From: JAMXLO01 sp963791495
Lineage (GTDB): Bacteria; Pseudomonadota; Alphaproteobacteria; Acetobacterales; Acetobacteraceae
DNA: 64,000 bases
Direction: 5' to 3'
NCBI GenBank assembly: GCA_963791495.1
Contig: CAWBST010000023.1
Location: 124,001-188,000 of the forward strand
Of this stretch, positions 9,452-19,821 are shown one piece after another. The position numbers and the translations under genes were made by a program. The number at the start of each line of letters is the position of its first letter. Positions within the stretch are counted from its first letter, which is position 1. The notes beneath the pieces are model-generated. The model was not told where the DNA came from and searched no databases. It saw nothing but the letters and a program-made list of their open reading frames with translations.

Positions 9452-10969
9452 ATGGAAAGGCGCCGCCCAGGTATCTGGCAGATCGCGCGGGAATTTCTGA
9501 CCCACTGGTCTGTGGCCGGTGCGATTATTGCTGCGACTGGAGCGGCGCCCGAGCACTGGTTGGCGGAGCTACTGCACGAGGTGCACGTTCCCCATGACGC
9601 CTTCCCTCAGTGGCTTGTGCATTTGGACTACCGCCTCATTGCGGTGATCGCAGGGCTATCGATCATCGTTGGTGACTATCTGTGGCGGCACCACGGGCGC
9701 GCGCCTGTCATGAGAGAGGCCGCTGCGGCGTCGGCCGTCGATACCCCAAGGGCGATGCTACCTATCCGAGCTGTTTCCGAGATGCTGCCGCGGTCCGACA
9801 GCCCGTCGATCGCGGTGCTGCCATTCGCCAACATGAGCGGCGATGCGAATCAGGAATACTTTTCTGATGGGATGGTCGAGGAAATCATTACCGCATTGGG
9901 CCGCATCCCCTGGCTGCTCGTGATCGCTCGAAATTCGACCTTCACCTACAAAGGTCGCTCTGTCGACGTGAAGCAAGTAGGACAAGAGCTTGGAGTTCGC
10001 TACGTCTTGGAAGGCTCAGTTCGTAAGGGCGGCGACCGGGTCCGCATCACCGCTCAATTGATCGACGCCGAGACCGGAGCGCATTTGTGGGCTGATCGCT
10101 TCGACGGCTCGATGGAAGACGTGTTCGATCTCCAGGATCAGGTCGCGAACAGTGTCGCCAGCGTTATCGAGCCGACGTTACAGGCTGCAGAGACGCGCCG
10201 TTCGTCGGCCCGCCCTACCAGCGACCTCACTGCTTACGACCTCTATTTGCGCGCTTACGCAATGTTCTGGTCGTCCGCGCAAGTCCCCGAGGCGCTGCGT
10301 CTCTTGAAGGAGGCGATCGCGCATGATCCGCGCTATGGGCCGGCGCTCGCCTGGGCGGCGACCTGCTGCCTTCGGCTGGTAGAGAACGGTCGAACTGCGG
10401 ATCCGGGTGCGTTGTCTCGGAAAGGCGCTGATTTCGCAAGACGAGCTCTGGAAGTGGCCAACAACGATCCGGGCGTCCTGGCGAATGCCGCGGAAGCATT
10501 GGAATTTTTCGGTGAGGACAACGCCGCGATGACGGCGCTGGTCGATCGTGCACTGGCGCTCAATCCGAACTACGCTCGTGGTTGGCACATCAGCGGCGTC
10601 CTAAGGCTCCGGGGGGGTCAACCCGAAAGCGCGATCGAGCGATTCGAGGCTGCGCTGAGACTAAGCCCGCGGTCCCCGGTCGGCTCCACGCTGTTTGCGA
10701 TGGGCTTCGCGCATTTTCTCAGCCGCCGTTTCGATGAGGCAGTGCCGAAACTGCTCCTTGCGGTCCACGCAGACCCGAGCTTTGCATTGGCATTCCGCGT
10801 TCTGGCCGCCTGCTATGCCCAAATGGGTCGGCTCGAAGACGCACGAGAAATCGTCGCGCGGCTGCGGGCCATCACCCCTGTCGTGGTGCTGGACGCCAGC
10901 TTCCTGCGGATCCCCGAGCAGCGGGAACTCTTCCTGTCTGGTCTGCGACTGGCGGCAGACGAAGGATGA
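9452..10969 (+). CDS. Membrane-anchored FlgO-like / TPR protein (cyclase-associated family without cyclase domain)
   Basis: Predicted membrane protein of 505 residues. Hydrophobic segments near residues 20-37 and 62-78 anchor it. Next comes a FlgO/TolB-N-like domain (about 117-245; SIAVLPFANMSG, then VRYVLEGSVRK), then TPR-like helices to about residue 490. The same FlgO plus TPR layout occurs at the other end of the window behind an adenylate-cyclase domain, but here the catalytic domain is replaced by the membrane segments. It probably works as a scaffold or sensor. Single gene, divergent from the dehydrogenase operon. Function unknown. Confidence 0.85.
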   Translation: MERRRPGIWQIAREFLTHWSVAGAIIAATGAAPEHWLAELLHEVHVPHDAFPQWLVHLDYRLIAVIAGLSIIVGDYLWRHHGRAPVMREAAAASAVDTPRAMLPIRAVSEMLPRSDSPSIAVLPFANMSGDANQEYFSDGMVEEIITALGRIPWLLVIARNSTFTYKGRSVDVKQVGQELGVRYVLEGSVRKGGDRVRITAQLIDAETGAHLWADRFDGSMEDVFDLQDQVANSVASVIEPTLQAAETRRSSARPTSDLTAYDLYLRAYAMFWSSAQVPEALRLLKEAIAHDPRYGPALAWAATCCLRLVENGRTADPGALSRKGADFARRALEVANNDPGVLANAAEALEFFGEDNAAMTALVDRALALNPNYARGWHISGVLRLRGGQPESAIERFEAALRLSPRSPVGSTLFAMGFAHFLSRRFDEAVPKLLLAVHADPSFALAFRVLAACYAQMGRLEDAREIVARLRAITPVVVLDASFLRIPEQRELFLSGLRLAADEG

Positions 10970-11077
10970 CCGGTATCCACCCTTTGCGAAAACTCAATTC
11001 GGGTCACATCAGCCACCTTAACCGCGTCTTGAGCATTGTTTCGTCACGGTGCGAGCCGCAACGACCGCGTAACGCCC

Positions 11078-12210
11078 CTAGCGTGCCTGGGCGCTGGCCT
11101 CGCTTCGCGTTGCACCGGCGCGCGCGGCTAGCGCGGCCGCCATGAACTCATCCAGGGCACCATCCAGCACCGCGTCGGGATTGCCCTTCTCCACGCCGGT
11201 GCGCAGGTCCTTCACCAGCTGATACGGCGCCAGCACGTAATTGCGGATCTGGTGTCCCCAGCCGATGTCGGTCTTGGCGTTCTCCTGCGCTGTCGCCACC
11301 GCCTCGCGCCTCTGCAGTTCAGCCTCGTACAGCCGCGCCTTCAGCATCGCCATCGCTGTTGCCCGGTTGCGGTGCTGGCTGCGATCGGTCTGGCACGCAA
11401 CGATGATCCCGCTCGGCACGTGCGTGATCCGGATCGCGCTTTCCGTCTTGTTGACGTGCTGGCCGCCGGCGCCTGACGCCCGATAGGTATCGACCTTCAG
11501 ATCGCTTTCGTTGATCGTGATGTCGATGCTCTCATCGACCACCGGATACACCCATACGCTCGCGAAGCTGGTGTGCCGTCGCGCATTGGCATCGAAGGGA
11601 CTTATGCGCACCAGGCGGTGCACGCCGGCCTCCGTCTTCAGCCAGCCATACGCGTTCGGCCCGCTCACCTGCAGCGTTGCCGACTTGATGCCGGCCTGCT
11701 CGCCCTCGCTTGCTTCCATCAGTTGCGTCTTGTAGCCGTGCTGTTCCGCCCAGCGCAGATACATGCGCAGCAGCATCTCGGCCCAGTCCTGGGCTTCGGT
11801 CCCACCGGTGCCGGCGTTGATCTCGATGTAGGCGTCGTTGGCGTCAGCCTCGCCTGCCAGCAGGCTCTCGATCTCGCGCCGCTTCGCCTCCTCGGCCAGC
11901 GCACGCAATGCAGCCGTGCCCTCGTTGGCCATCGCCGCGTCGCCCTCCGCCTCGGCGAGGCCGATCAGTTCCAGCGTGTCGGCAACCTCGCTTTCCAGCG
12001 CTGCGCAGCCCATCCATCTGCGCCGCTAGGTGGTTCCGCTCTCGCATCATCTTCTGCGCGGCGGCGGGATCGTTCCAGAGGTCGGGGTCCTCGGCGCGCG
12101 CGTTCAGTTCAGCGAGGCGGCCCTCGGCGACATCCCAGTCAAAGATGCCTCCTCAGCAGCGCCACCGACTGCTTGATCTGTTCGTTCAAGGCATCCGATT
12201 CGGCAGACAT
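11078..12210 (-). CDS. prfB: Peptide chain release factor 2 (programmed frameshift plus one further shift)
   Basis: RF2, the UGA/UAA-specific release factor. The ATG at 12210 opens a 23-codon leader that ends at an in-frame TGA inside a classic autoregulatory +1 site (entered separately). After that shift the protein reads through DWDVAEG. A second shift near 12002 is not programmed; removing the T at 12002 gives L-R-A-L-E-S and restores the frame. The codon-recognition SPF motif (RISPFDANARR) and the catalytic GGQ (GAGGQHVNKTES) are intact. The second shift is almost certainly a sequence error, because the gene is essential. Neighbours PBP1A and amidase follow the usual alphaproteobacterial order. 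Confidence 0.95.
12138..12153 (-). promoter_or_regulatory. prfB: prfB programmed +1 frameshift site
   Basis: On the coding strand the sequence reads AGG AGG CAT CTT TGA C. This is an internal Shine-Dalgarno element, a 3-base spacer, the slippery CTT and the UGA stop followed by C, with the same spacing as in Escherichia coli. The stop is codon 24. Low RF2 levels slow termination at UGA and let ribosomes slip +1 into the GAC frame, an autoregulatory loop. Confidence 0.95.
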
Positions 12211-12240
12211 CGGTCACTCATGATCTGTCGGAAGGCGCGC

Positions 12241-14842
12241 CTAATATATCCCGCCCAGGTTGCTGTCGACTCTGCCACGGCCGGGCTGCGACGGGTCCGC
12301 CGGCGTCGACCCGTCCGAGCCACCGGGCGTGATGGCCACTGCGGCGCCGAACGGTCGCGAGGAACCCGGGATCTGGTCCGGTTTGAATGCGTCCGTCACC
12401 ACCCCGGAACCGGTGTCCCACTGTGCCATTGTCACGCCTTCCGGCTGCCGGAACGTCAGGTACTGGGCGGTTCTTCAGCGCAACGGCCATGAAGTCACGC
12501 CAGATCGGGCCGGCAACTATCGCACCGGTCTCGTTGTTGCCGAGTGTCGCCGGATTGTCGAAGCCGACCCAAACGGTGGTCACGAGGTCCGGCGTGAAGC
12601 CCGAGAACCAGGCATCGGTGAATTCCTGGGTCGTGCCGGTCTTCCCGGCGATCGGATGGCCGAGGCCGGCCACCACGGGCACGCCCGTCCCTCGCGTCGT
12701 CACGCCCTGCATCATGGTGACGATCTGGAACACCGAGGCGGCGTCGGCGATTTCCTTGCGCTGGTCGGTCAGCGCCGGTGCGATTCCCTGGTCGGAACAG
12801 TTGTCGCAGGTGATAGCCGATGGCCGCCACACCACGTGGCCGTCGGGGTCCTGCACGCTGTCGATCAGCGTCGGGAGCACCTCGTGGCCGCCCTCGGCCA
12901 GCGAGGCGTAGGCGCCCGCCTCGCGCAGCACCGTGGTGTCCACTGCGCCAAGCGCCGCAGGCAGCACACGGGGCATCGATTCCACCTCGTGGAAGGCGAT
13001 CGCGTTCTGCGCAATGGCCTCCATGCCGACGGTCTGCGCCACATGCAGCGTCACCAGATTGAGCGAGCGCTCCAGAGCGACCCGCAGCGGCGTCGGTCCA
13101 CCGAACTCCATCTCGAAGTTGTTCGGCCGCCAACGTCCGGCGGCGGTATCCATCACGATCGGCGCATCGAGGAAACGCTGGCTTGGCGAAATGCCCTTTT
13201 CCAACGCAGTCAGATAAACGAACGGCTTGAAGCTGGAACCCGGCTGGCGCTGTGCCTGGGTGGCACGATTGAACTGACTGCCCTCGTAGCTCCAGCCGCC
13301 AACCATCGCGAGAACCCGGCCGGTCGTCGGATCGAGCGACACCAACGCGCCCTGAACGGCAGGGATCTGCCGCAGCGCCAGTCGCGGCAGTGGTGCAGGT
13401 GCCGGCTTGGCGTTCTTCGCAGGCTGCACAACCGGCGGCGCGGCGTTGGGTTCGACCATAACCACATCGCCTTGCTGAAGGACGTCCGTCATGCGACGCG
13501 GTGCTGGCCCGGGCTTGCCGTCCCTGAGTGGTCGTGCCCAGGCAACATCCGACAATGGCAGCGTACCGGTGCGTGGCTGCGGTGTCTGGCCGGGCGTATC
13601 GAGCCAGCCGAGTCGTGCCTCGCTGTCGGTCGTCTCCAGCACCACAGCGAGTCTCCAGTCGGGCAGCATGCCCTGCGGCCGTACCATCTGTCCCAGCGGC
13701 TCGACCCAGTTCTTTGCCAATGCTGGTCCGCCATCGAGATGGCCGACCGGACCGCGCCAGCCACCCAGCTTGCGGTCATATGCCATCAGCCCGTTGCGAA
13801 TGGCCCTCTCGGCGGTCGCCTGCAGCGCCGGGTCGAGGCTGGTGCGCACCATCAGTCCGCCCTGCGTCGTCACATCGGCGCCGAACTGCGTGATCAACTG
13901 CCGGCGCACCTCCTCTGCGAACCAGTCGGCGCCGGGAAGCGGTTGCGGCCGGCGGAATTCGGAGGGGATGATCGCTTCGGCCTTGGCTGCCGTTGCCTGA
14001 GCGACGGTGATGACATGGTCCTCGGTCATCCTGTCCAGCACCCAATCCCGCCTCGACTTCGCGGCATCGGGATATTTGAACGGGTTGTAATTGTTCGGCG
14101 CCTTGGGAAGGGCGGCGAGGAAGGCCGCTTCGGTCAGCGTCAGCTTGTCCAGCGGCTTGTTGAAGTAGCTCTGTGCCGCCGCGGCGACGCCGTATGAGCC
14201 CTGCCCGAGATAGATCTCGTTCAGGTACAGCTCCAGGATGCGCTGCTTCGACAAATTCTGCTCGATGCGCATCGCCAGGATCGCTTCGCGCGCCTTGCGG
14301 GCGAGCGACACCTGATTATCCAGCAGCATGTTCTTCGCGACCTGCTGCGTGATGGTCGAAGCACCGATCGGGCGCCGCTGGCCCATGTGCGACATGTCGA
14401 ACACCGCTGCGCGCACGATCGCCAAAGGATCGACACCGGGGTGGGTCCAGAAGTGCTGATCCTCGGCTGACACGAAGGCCTGTGTCACCAGTTCGGGAAT
14501 CGCCGAATATGGCACGAAGATGCGCCGCTCGGAGGCAAGCTCGGCCATCAGCCGCCCGTCGCCGGCGTAGACCCGGCTCATCACCGGCGGCTGGTAATTG
14601 CGCAGCCCATCGACGTCCGGCAGATCGGCGCTGAAACGCTGCCAGGCGACATAGCCGCCGATGCCGCCGACCACGGCCACCAGCAGGCCGACGGCGAAGA
14701 GGCCGCCTATGAAGCCGCGCACGAAGCGGCGGAACAGGCTGCGCCGAGGCTTGCGTGGCGGCTTCGGTTGCCGCACGCGGGCTTTGCGATCGTCCGGCGG
14801 CGAAGGCGCCAGCTTTTCGCCGGCTGTCAGGGGTTCGCTCAT
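12241..14842 (-). CDS. mrcA: Penicillin-binding protein 1A, bifunctional (frameshifted near the C-terminus)
   Basis: Class A PBP that polymerises and cross-links peptidoglycan, with one membrane helix (about residues 41-67). The GT51 domain has catalytic Glu127 (SAEDQHFW). The transpeptidase domain has SxxK at Ser536-Lys539 (GSSFKP), SxN at 593-595 and KTG at 734-736. The last stretch is out of frame; removing the T at 12446 gives V-P-A-P-E-G-V-T-M and runs to the stop at 12241. The start at 14842 was chosen because the upstream in-frame extension lacks PBP character and overlaps the amidase end region. It lies between prfB and the amidase on one strand. Confidence 0.93.
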
Positions 14843-14891
14843 GGTCGAGCGATATGGCCTTTTTCCGGGCGGTTCACCAGCGAAGAGAGCG

Positions 14892-15776
14892 CTAGGCAGG
14901 CATCCATTTGGCGCGATCGATCTCCGCCATGTGGGCGGCGGCGGCAAAATAGGCGTCGACCGCACGCTTCATCGCCTCGGCCACCCGCGCACGATGCTGC
15001 GGACGCCGCAGCTCCGCCTCGTCCGCAGGATTGGACATGAACCCCATCTCAACCAGGACGCTGGGAATGTCAGCCGCCTTCAGCACGACGAAGCCGGCAT
15101 GCCGCTCCGGGTTCGGCAGCATCGGCAGATCCTGGTCGAGGCTGCCCACCATGCTGCGAGCGAGTCGGCCGGAACCAACGCGGGTTTCCTGCCGCACCAG
15201 GCTTGCCAGAATGCGAGCGACCTCCGGCGGCGCGTTGAAGCTGGCGCCGCCGAATCGGTCGGCGCTGTTCTCGCGCCGCGCCAGCGCTGCGGTCTGCGCG
15301 TCCGAGGCCGTGCCGGCGAGTGTATAGACACTGGCCCCGCGTATTGAGTGGTCGGACAGAGCATCGGCATGCATCGAGACGAACAACGCCGCGCCGTGCG
15401 CCTGCGCCCTTGCCACCCGATCGTCCAGGGGAATGAAGGCGTCGCGCGTGCGGGTCAGCGCGACCCTGTAGCGGCCCTCGGCTTCCAGTTTCCGCTTCAG
15501 CTCGAATGCCGCGGCAAGCGACACCTGCTTCTCGTAGGTGCCGGAAATGCCGATTGCGCCAGGATCCTTGCCGCCATGCCCGGGGTCGAGCATCACCAGC
15601 GGCGCGCTCTTGCCCAGCGGGGCGGTCGCTGCAGCGACTGAACGGCCGGGACCAGCGGCTGCAGCGGCCAGTGCCCCGCGCATGCGGCCGGGAAGCAGGA
15701 AAGTGCCGACAATTCCTGTCCCGGATCCGAGGCGGCCGAGCAGCAGGCGGCGCGAGATCGGCGAAGAAGGAACCAT
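14892..15776 (-). CDS. N-acetylmuramoyl-L-alanine amidase (AmiC-like, Amidase_3)
   Basis: Periplasmic zinc amidase of 294 residues that cleaves the MurNAc to L-Ala bond during septum splitting. A twin-arginine-like SRRLLLG motif heads the signal peptide. Zinc ligands His67 (DPGHGGKD), Glu82 (YEKQ) and His136 (SMHAD) are present, with the catalytic Glu243 (VEMGFMSN). The AMIN targeting domain of E. coli AmiC is missing. It sits directly upstream of PBP1A on the same strand, 49 bases away, a common pairing in alphaproteobacteria, and is divergent from rne across a 600-base spacer. Confidence 0.92.
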   Translation of the reverse strand: MVPSSPISRRLLLGRLGSGTGIVGTFLLPGRMRGALAAAAAGPGRSVAAATAPLGKSAPLVMLDPGHGGKDPGAIGISGTYEKQVSLAAAFELKRKLEAEGRYRVALTRTRDAFIPLDDRVARAQAHGAALFVSMHADALSDHSIRGASVYTLAGTASDAQTAALARRENSADRFGGASFNAPPEVARILASLVRQETRVGSGRLARSMVGSLDQDLPMLPNPERHAGFVVLKAADIPSVLVEMGFMSNPADEAELRRPQHRARVAEAMKRAVDAYFAAAAHMAEIDRAKWMPA

Positions 15777-16376
15777 GGGGAGTTCCTAACACAACAGATG
15801 CAGAATTGCAGCTTTTCCCTTGATTACGGCTGCTTAAGGGCGAAGCCCACGCCATGCGCCAACCTTCGCTTGCGGAGCAAGTCGCTTTGCTTCATGGTCC
15901 GGTCCGCTCTGGTGACGCACCTGGGGTAGGCGGGACCAACCGCTGCCGCGGGCAGGAAAACCGGTGGATGCGACGGCCTGTGATCCAGCCGAACCCTGGG
16001 TTCGGTGGAGGGGTCCGGGGAGGGTCGCCGTAGGCCGCTTTCGCGTCATCGCCCGCGCCGCGCTCGCAGCGCGCCGGGCATCGGCTGCCGCGATCGGGCT
16101 GCAGGCAGTCCACCTCACCCGGGGTCGGCTCGGGTCGTCAGGGACGGATTATTGTCGGAAGCATGCTCGTCATCGGCCAGGCACTAACCAATTCCGCTGT
16201 CATCCCCATCTTGGTGGGTGGGATGACATGCTGCCGCAGTGCTCGGCCGGACAACGTTCCGATCCTTGAGCGGATGGGCCAGCCCCCTATCACACGCCTG
16301 TTTCGCCGCTCGCCGGTGCGCGTCCCGCGGGGATCCGCGCCGCGCTGCCCAGCGGCCTATCGGAGTTCAGGACTAG
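15777..16376. other. 600-base divergent spacer between amidase gene and rne
   Basis: No convincing gene. Short open frames here have no ribosome-binding site, and their composition looks like random reading of GC-rich DNA. The stretch must hold the promoter of the amidase/PBP1A/prfB unit and the promoter and leader of rne. The only clear structure is the inverted repeat at 16198-16228. Confidence 0.6.
16198..16228 (+). promoter_or_regulatory. Hairpin in the rne leader region
   Basis: A perfect 9-base-pair inverted repeat, TGTCATCCC with GGGATGACA, flanks a 13-base loop and ends 148 bases before the rne start codon. There is no T-run, so it is not a simple terminator. In enterobacteria the rne leader folds into stems through which RNase E autoregulates; a similar role here is inference. 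Confidence 0.45.
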
Positions 16377-19118
16377 ATGACCAAACGTATGTTGATCGAT
16401 GCCACTCACACGGAAGAGACCCGTGTGGTGGTGCTGGATGGTACCCGGCTTGAGGATTTCGATGTCGAGACATCGACCAAGCGCCAGCTCAAGGGCAACA
16501 TTTATCTCGCCAAGGTGGTTCGGGTAGAACCAAGCCTGCAGGCCGCATTCGTCGAATACGGCGGCAACCGGCACGGTTTTCTCGCGTTCGGCGAAATCCA
16601 TCCTGACTACTATCAGATTCCCGTCGCCGATCGGCAGCGGCTGATCGAGATGGAGGCCGAGGAGGCACGTCGCGAGGAGGAGGAAGAAGACCGCGCGGCC
16701 GAAGCTGCCGCAGGTGAAGCGGTCGCGGCACCCGCCCCGGCCGAATCCGAAACGGATGCGACGGCGATGCCTGAGTTGACGGAGCAGGAAGCCGCCGTCG
16801 AAGCACCGCAAGAAGAAGTTGCGGCACAGCCCGCGGAGACCGTGACAGAGGTGGTCGCAGACTCCGTCGACATGTCCGGACCTGACCCGGAACCGGCCGA
16901 ACCACACGAGGGGGTGCCCGAGCGGGAGGCGATCGACCCCTTGGTTGACGTGCTTGAGGCGGAGCCGACCGTCGAGGCGTTCACGGATACCGGCGAGGAA
17001 CCGGAGCCGCCGCCGGAGACCGTTGGCGGCGAGCCCGACGGCGCCGAGGATGCGCGTGAGCGACGCATCCCCTCGCGTTTCCTGCGCAACTACAAGATCC
17101 AGGAAGTGATCAAGCGCCGGCAAATCCTGCTGGTGCAGGTGGTGAAGGAGGAACGCGGCACGAAGGGGGCCGCCCTGACCACCTATCTGTCGCTCGCCGG
17201 TCGCTTCTGCGTGCTGATGCCCAACTCACCGCGCGGCGGCGGCATTTCGCGCAAGATCACCTCGGCCACGGATCGTCGTCGGCTCAAGGAGATCATGGCC
17301 GAACTGGAAATCCCCCAAGGCATGGGCCTGATCGTGCGCACCGCCGGCGCCAACCGGCCGAAAGCCGAGATCAAACGCGATTGCGAGTACCTGCTTCGGC
17401 TGTGGGACGACATTCGCGACAGCACGCTCAAGTCGGTCGCGCCGGCGTTGATCTACGAGGAAGCCAGCCTGATCAAGCGTGCGATCCGCGACGTTTATTC
17501 GCGCGACATCGATGAGATCCAGGTGGATGGCGAGCCTGGCTGGCGCGCGGCGCACGAGTTCATGCGCATGCTGATGCCGAGCCACGCCAAGAAGGTACAG
17601 CTCTGGAAGAACGGCGGGATGCCGCTGTTCGCGAAGTATCAAGTTGAGGCGCAGCTCGATTCGATGCTGCTGCCCACCGTGCAGCTTCGTTCCGGCGGCT
17701 ATCTGGTGATCAACCAGACCGAGGCGCTGGTGGCGATCGACGTGAACTCGGGCCGCTCGACTCGCGAGCGCGGCATCGAGGAGACGGCGCTGCGCACCAA
17801 CACGGAAGCGGCGGACGAAGTGGCGCGGCAGTTGCGGCTGCGCGATCTCGCGGGACTGATCGTCATCGACTTCATCGATATGGAGACGCGCAAGCATAAC
17901 GCGATGGTGGAAAAGCGCCTGAAGGAGGCGCTGAAGAACGACCGCGCGCGCATCCAGGTCGGCCATATCAGCCATTTCGGCCTGATGGAGATGAGCCGGC
18001 AGCGGCTGCGTCCCTCTCTCGCCGAGACGAGCTTCATCGCCTGTCCGCATTGCGGCGGCATGGGGCATGTGCGCTCGACCGAAAGCGCTGCGATCCACGT
18101 GCTGCGTGGCATCGAGGAGGAGGGTGCGAAGCGTCGCGCCGCCGAAATCGTCGTGCATGCGGCGCCGCAGGTGGCGCTCTACATCCTCAACCACAAGCGC
18201 GAGCGGCTGGCCGATATCGAGCTGCGCTATGGGATGCGTGTGCTGTGTCTCGGCGATGATGGGCAGATGATTTCGGAGTTCCGCATCGAGCGGGTGCGCG
18301 CGCAGGTGGCGGTCGAGGCGCCGGTGACGGTCACGCAGACGGAGACGCTGCCGACGCCGGAGATTGAGGGGGAAGAAGATCTCGCCGGCGAGGAGGAAGA
18401 GGAGGACGAGGCTGACGACGATGGGGGTCACGCCGTGGCGGGTGAGACGCCCGAGGAGGCCGAGCGCCGTCATCGTCGCCGTCGCCGTCGTCGTCGCGGT
18501 GGACGCCGTGAGGAGACGCCGGCGGTTCTGGCCACCGACGAAGCTCCAGTCGCCGAAGGGGAGGTTGAGGCGTCCGAGACCCATGTCGAGGGTGTTCCGG
18601 AGCATGCCGAAGCCGGAGACGATGAGCATCGTGCGCGACGCCGCGGTCGTCGCGGCGGGCGGCGGCGTCGCCCCGACGGCAATGGCGAGATCCTGCCGCA
18701 CGCCGAACCCGGTGCGGAGCAGCCGGACTTGCCGCCAGTCTATACCGGGCCGACGCCCGCCAACCCGTTCGGCGGGAACACGTTCGACATCTTCGACGTT
18801 TTGGAGCGGACGGAAGCGGAAACACCGGCGCAGATGGCCGCACCTGTCGTGTTGGAGCCTGAGCCGGCGGACGTCGGGCCCGGGTCGGAACCTGTGCAGG
18901 CCGAGGGTGACACGGTTGCCGTGCCGGAGTCCCGACCGGCGGATGCGGTTATGCTCACCGAGCCGGAACCGGCGACTGGTGCCGAACCGGAGGCAACGCC
19001 GTTGGCTCCCGTGTTGGCGGCGAATGACGCGACGCCGGAACCGGCGATCAAGCCGATCCTCATCGGCGGCGAGCAGGATGTGGTCGTCGAGCGGAAGCGG
19101 GGATGGTGGCGGCGGTAA
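16377..19118 (+). CDS. rne: Ribonuclease E/G
   Basis: Endoribonuclease of 913 residues that organises mRNA decay and RNA processing. The N-terminal start MTKRMLIDA and the S1 region (about 36-80) are split from the rest by a long acidic, low-complexity insertion (about 91-228). The DNase-I-like catalytic region keeps Asp455 (AIDVNSG) and Asp498 (VIDFIDME). The zinc link CPHCGG is at 556-561. The C-terminal third is disordered, with acidic runs and two arginine blocks (one of eight arginines in a row near residue 705) that should bind RNA and degradosome partners. The size and layout are typical of alphaproteobacteria. Confidence 0.95.
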   Translation: MTKRMLIDATHTEETRVVVLDGTRLEDFDVETSTKRQLKGNIYLAKVVRVEPSLQAAFVEYGGNRHGFLAFGEIHPDYYQIPVADRQRLIEMEAEEARREEEEEDRAAEAAAGEAVAAPAPAESETDATAMPELTEQEAAVEAPQEEVAAQPAETVTEVVADSVDMSGPDPEPAEPHEGVPEREAIDPLVDVLEAEPTVEAFTDTGEEPEPPPETVGGEPDGAEDARERRIPSRFLRNYKIQEVIKRRQILLVQVVKEERGTKGAALTTYLSLAGRFCVLMPNSPRGGGISRKITSATDRRRLKEIMAELEIPQGMGLIVRTAGANRPKAEIKRDCEYLLRLWDDIRDSTLKSVAPALIYEEASLIKRAIRDVYSRDIDEIQVDGEPGWRAAHEFMRMLMPSHAKKVQLWKNGGMPLFAKYQVEAQLDSMLLPTVQLRSGGYLVINQTEALVAIDVNSGRSTRERGIEETALRTNTEAADEVARQLRLRDLAGLIVIDFIDMETRKHNAMVEKRLKEALKNDRARIQVGHISHFGLMEMSRQRLRPSLAETSFIACPHCGGMGHVRSTESAAIHVLRGIEEEGAKRRAAEIVVHAAPQVALYILNHKRERLADIELRYGMRVLCLGDDGQMISEFRIERVRAQVAVEAPVTVTQTETLPTPEIEGEEDLAGEEEEEDEADDDGGHAVAGETPEEAERRHRRRRRRRRGGRREETPAVLATDEAPVAEGEVEASETHVEGVPEHAEAGDDEHRARRRGRRGGRRRRPDGNGEILPHAEPGAEQPDLPPVYTGPTPANPFGGNTFDIFDVLERTEAETPAQMAAPVVLEPEPADVGPGSEPVQAEGDTVAVPESRPADAVMLTEPEPATGAEPEATPLAPVLAANDATPEPAIKPILIGGEQDVVVERKRGWWRR

Positions 19119-19208
19119 CCTAATGCCACGCACGGAGATTATGACTCATTGGCGAGGTTAGGATAGGGCCCGGGCCCATTTGTCGCGGGCGCGCGGGGTT
19201 ATGAGCCT

Positions 19209-19345
19209 TCATTTGATGCGAGCGCCGGAGGCATAGCGTTGCTGTTTCCAGGCGTTGACCTTGGCCACCAGCGTCTCACGGTTGGCGATGCGTACAACGA
19301 GACCGCAGATCTCTTCCCGTAAGTGCCAGCTTCCGTTCCCGGTCC
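19209..19345 (-). pseudogene. IS630-family transposase, 3' remnant
   Basis: Reading the minus strand to a TGA at 19209 gives a degraded but recognisable IS630 C-terminus: GSWHLREEI in place of the usual GSWLNMAEIE, then VVRIANRETLVAKVNAW and RYASGARIK. Intact proteins continue with NWMF, where a stop stands here, and some residues between are missing. No upstream catalytic DDE part or terminal inverted repeat was found. The remnant lies between rne and the glycan island and suggests past insertion at this border. Confidence 0.7.
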
Positions 19346-19482
19346 TCTGATTCGAGGGAATCACGCGGATTTGTAAGCGCAATGTGCCGGGATGAGCACG
19401 CGTGTCGGCAATGATTGATCTGAATCAATGGATGGTCCGCCAAAGCGGCGTTATCAAAGCGTTCCAAGGTTGGGAGCGCGCC

Positions 19483-19821
19483 ATGCCTATCGAGCGCCCT
19501 CGCGAAGTGCCACTTGGAATGCCCTCCCCAGAGGCTTTGCAGATGGCGACCGATGCTGTCCGCCGCCGCTATGTGCTGGCTGAGACGATGCAGCACCCCG
19601 AGATCCGGGCTGAATGCTTGCGTCTCGCCTATCTGGTTCAGGCGTACGGATTGGCTCCGACAAGATTGGCATCACACGATGATAGTACTGAAAAGCCGAG
19701 AGATGCGGACACCGCGGCATGGCGGCTAGAAAGCAGGTCTGAGCACCTCCGCCATAGGCACCGTAAACCAGACGTTGCTTCATTGAGGCCGCAGGATACA
19801 GTTGAATTTGCCGTCGAATGA
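19483..19821 (+). CDS. Hypothetical protein
   Basis: Short gene of about 112 residues, not recognised. The ATG at 19483 has GGGAG six bases upstream. A central helical stretch (PSPEALQMATDAVRRR, then HPEIRAECLRLA) looks protein-like, while the C-terminal 40 residues are charged and irregular. It could be a small cytoplasmic protein or chance coding. It lies beside the IS630 remnant. Confidence 0.45.
   Translation: MPIERPREVPLGMPSPEALQMATDAVRRRYVLAETMQHPEIRAECLRLAYLVQAYGLAPTRLASHDDSTEKPRDADTAAWRLESRSEHLRHRHRKPDVASLRPQDTVEFAVE

Noticed and set aside
12138..12210. prfB leader as a separate short peptide gene
   Set aside because: The TGA lies in a textbook +1 frameshift site and the downstream frame continues RF2, so it is the true N-terminus.
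15834..16269. Open frames on both strands in the amidase-rne spacer
   Set aside because: No ribosome-binding site, arginine/alanine-rich random composition, no family resemblance.
19166..19177. GGGCCCGGGCCC palindrome after rne as a terminator
   Set aside because: Self-complementary with no loop and no T-run; chance in GC-rich DNA is likely.
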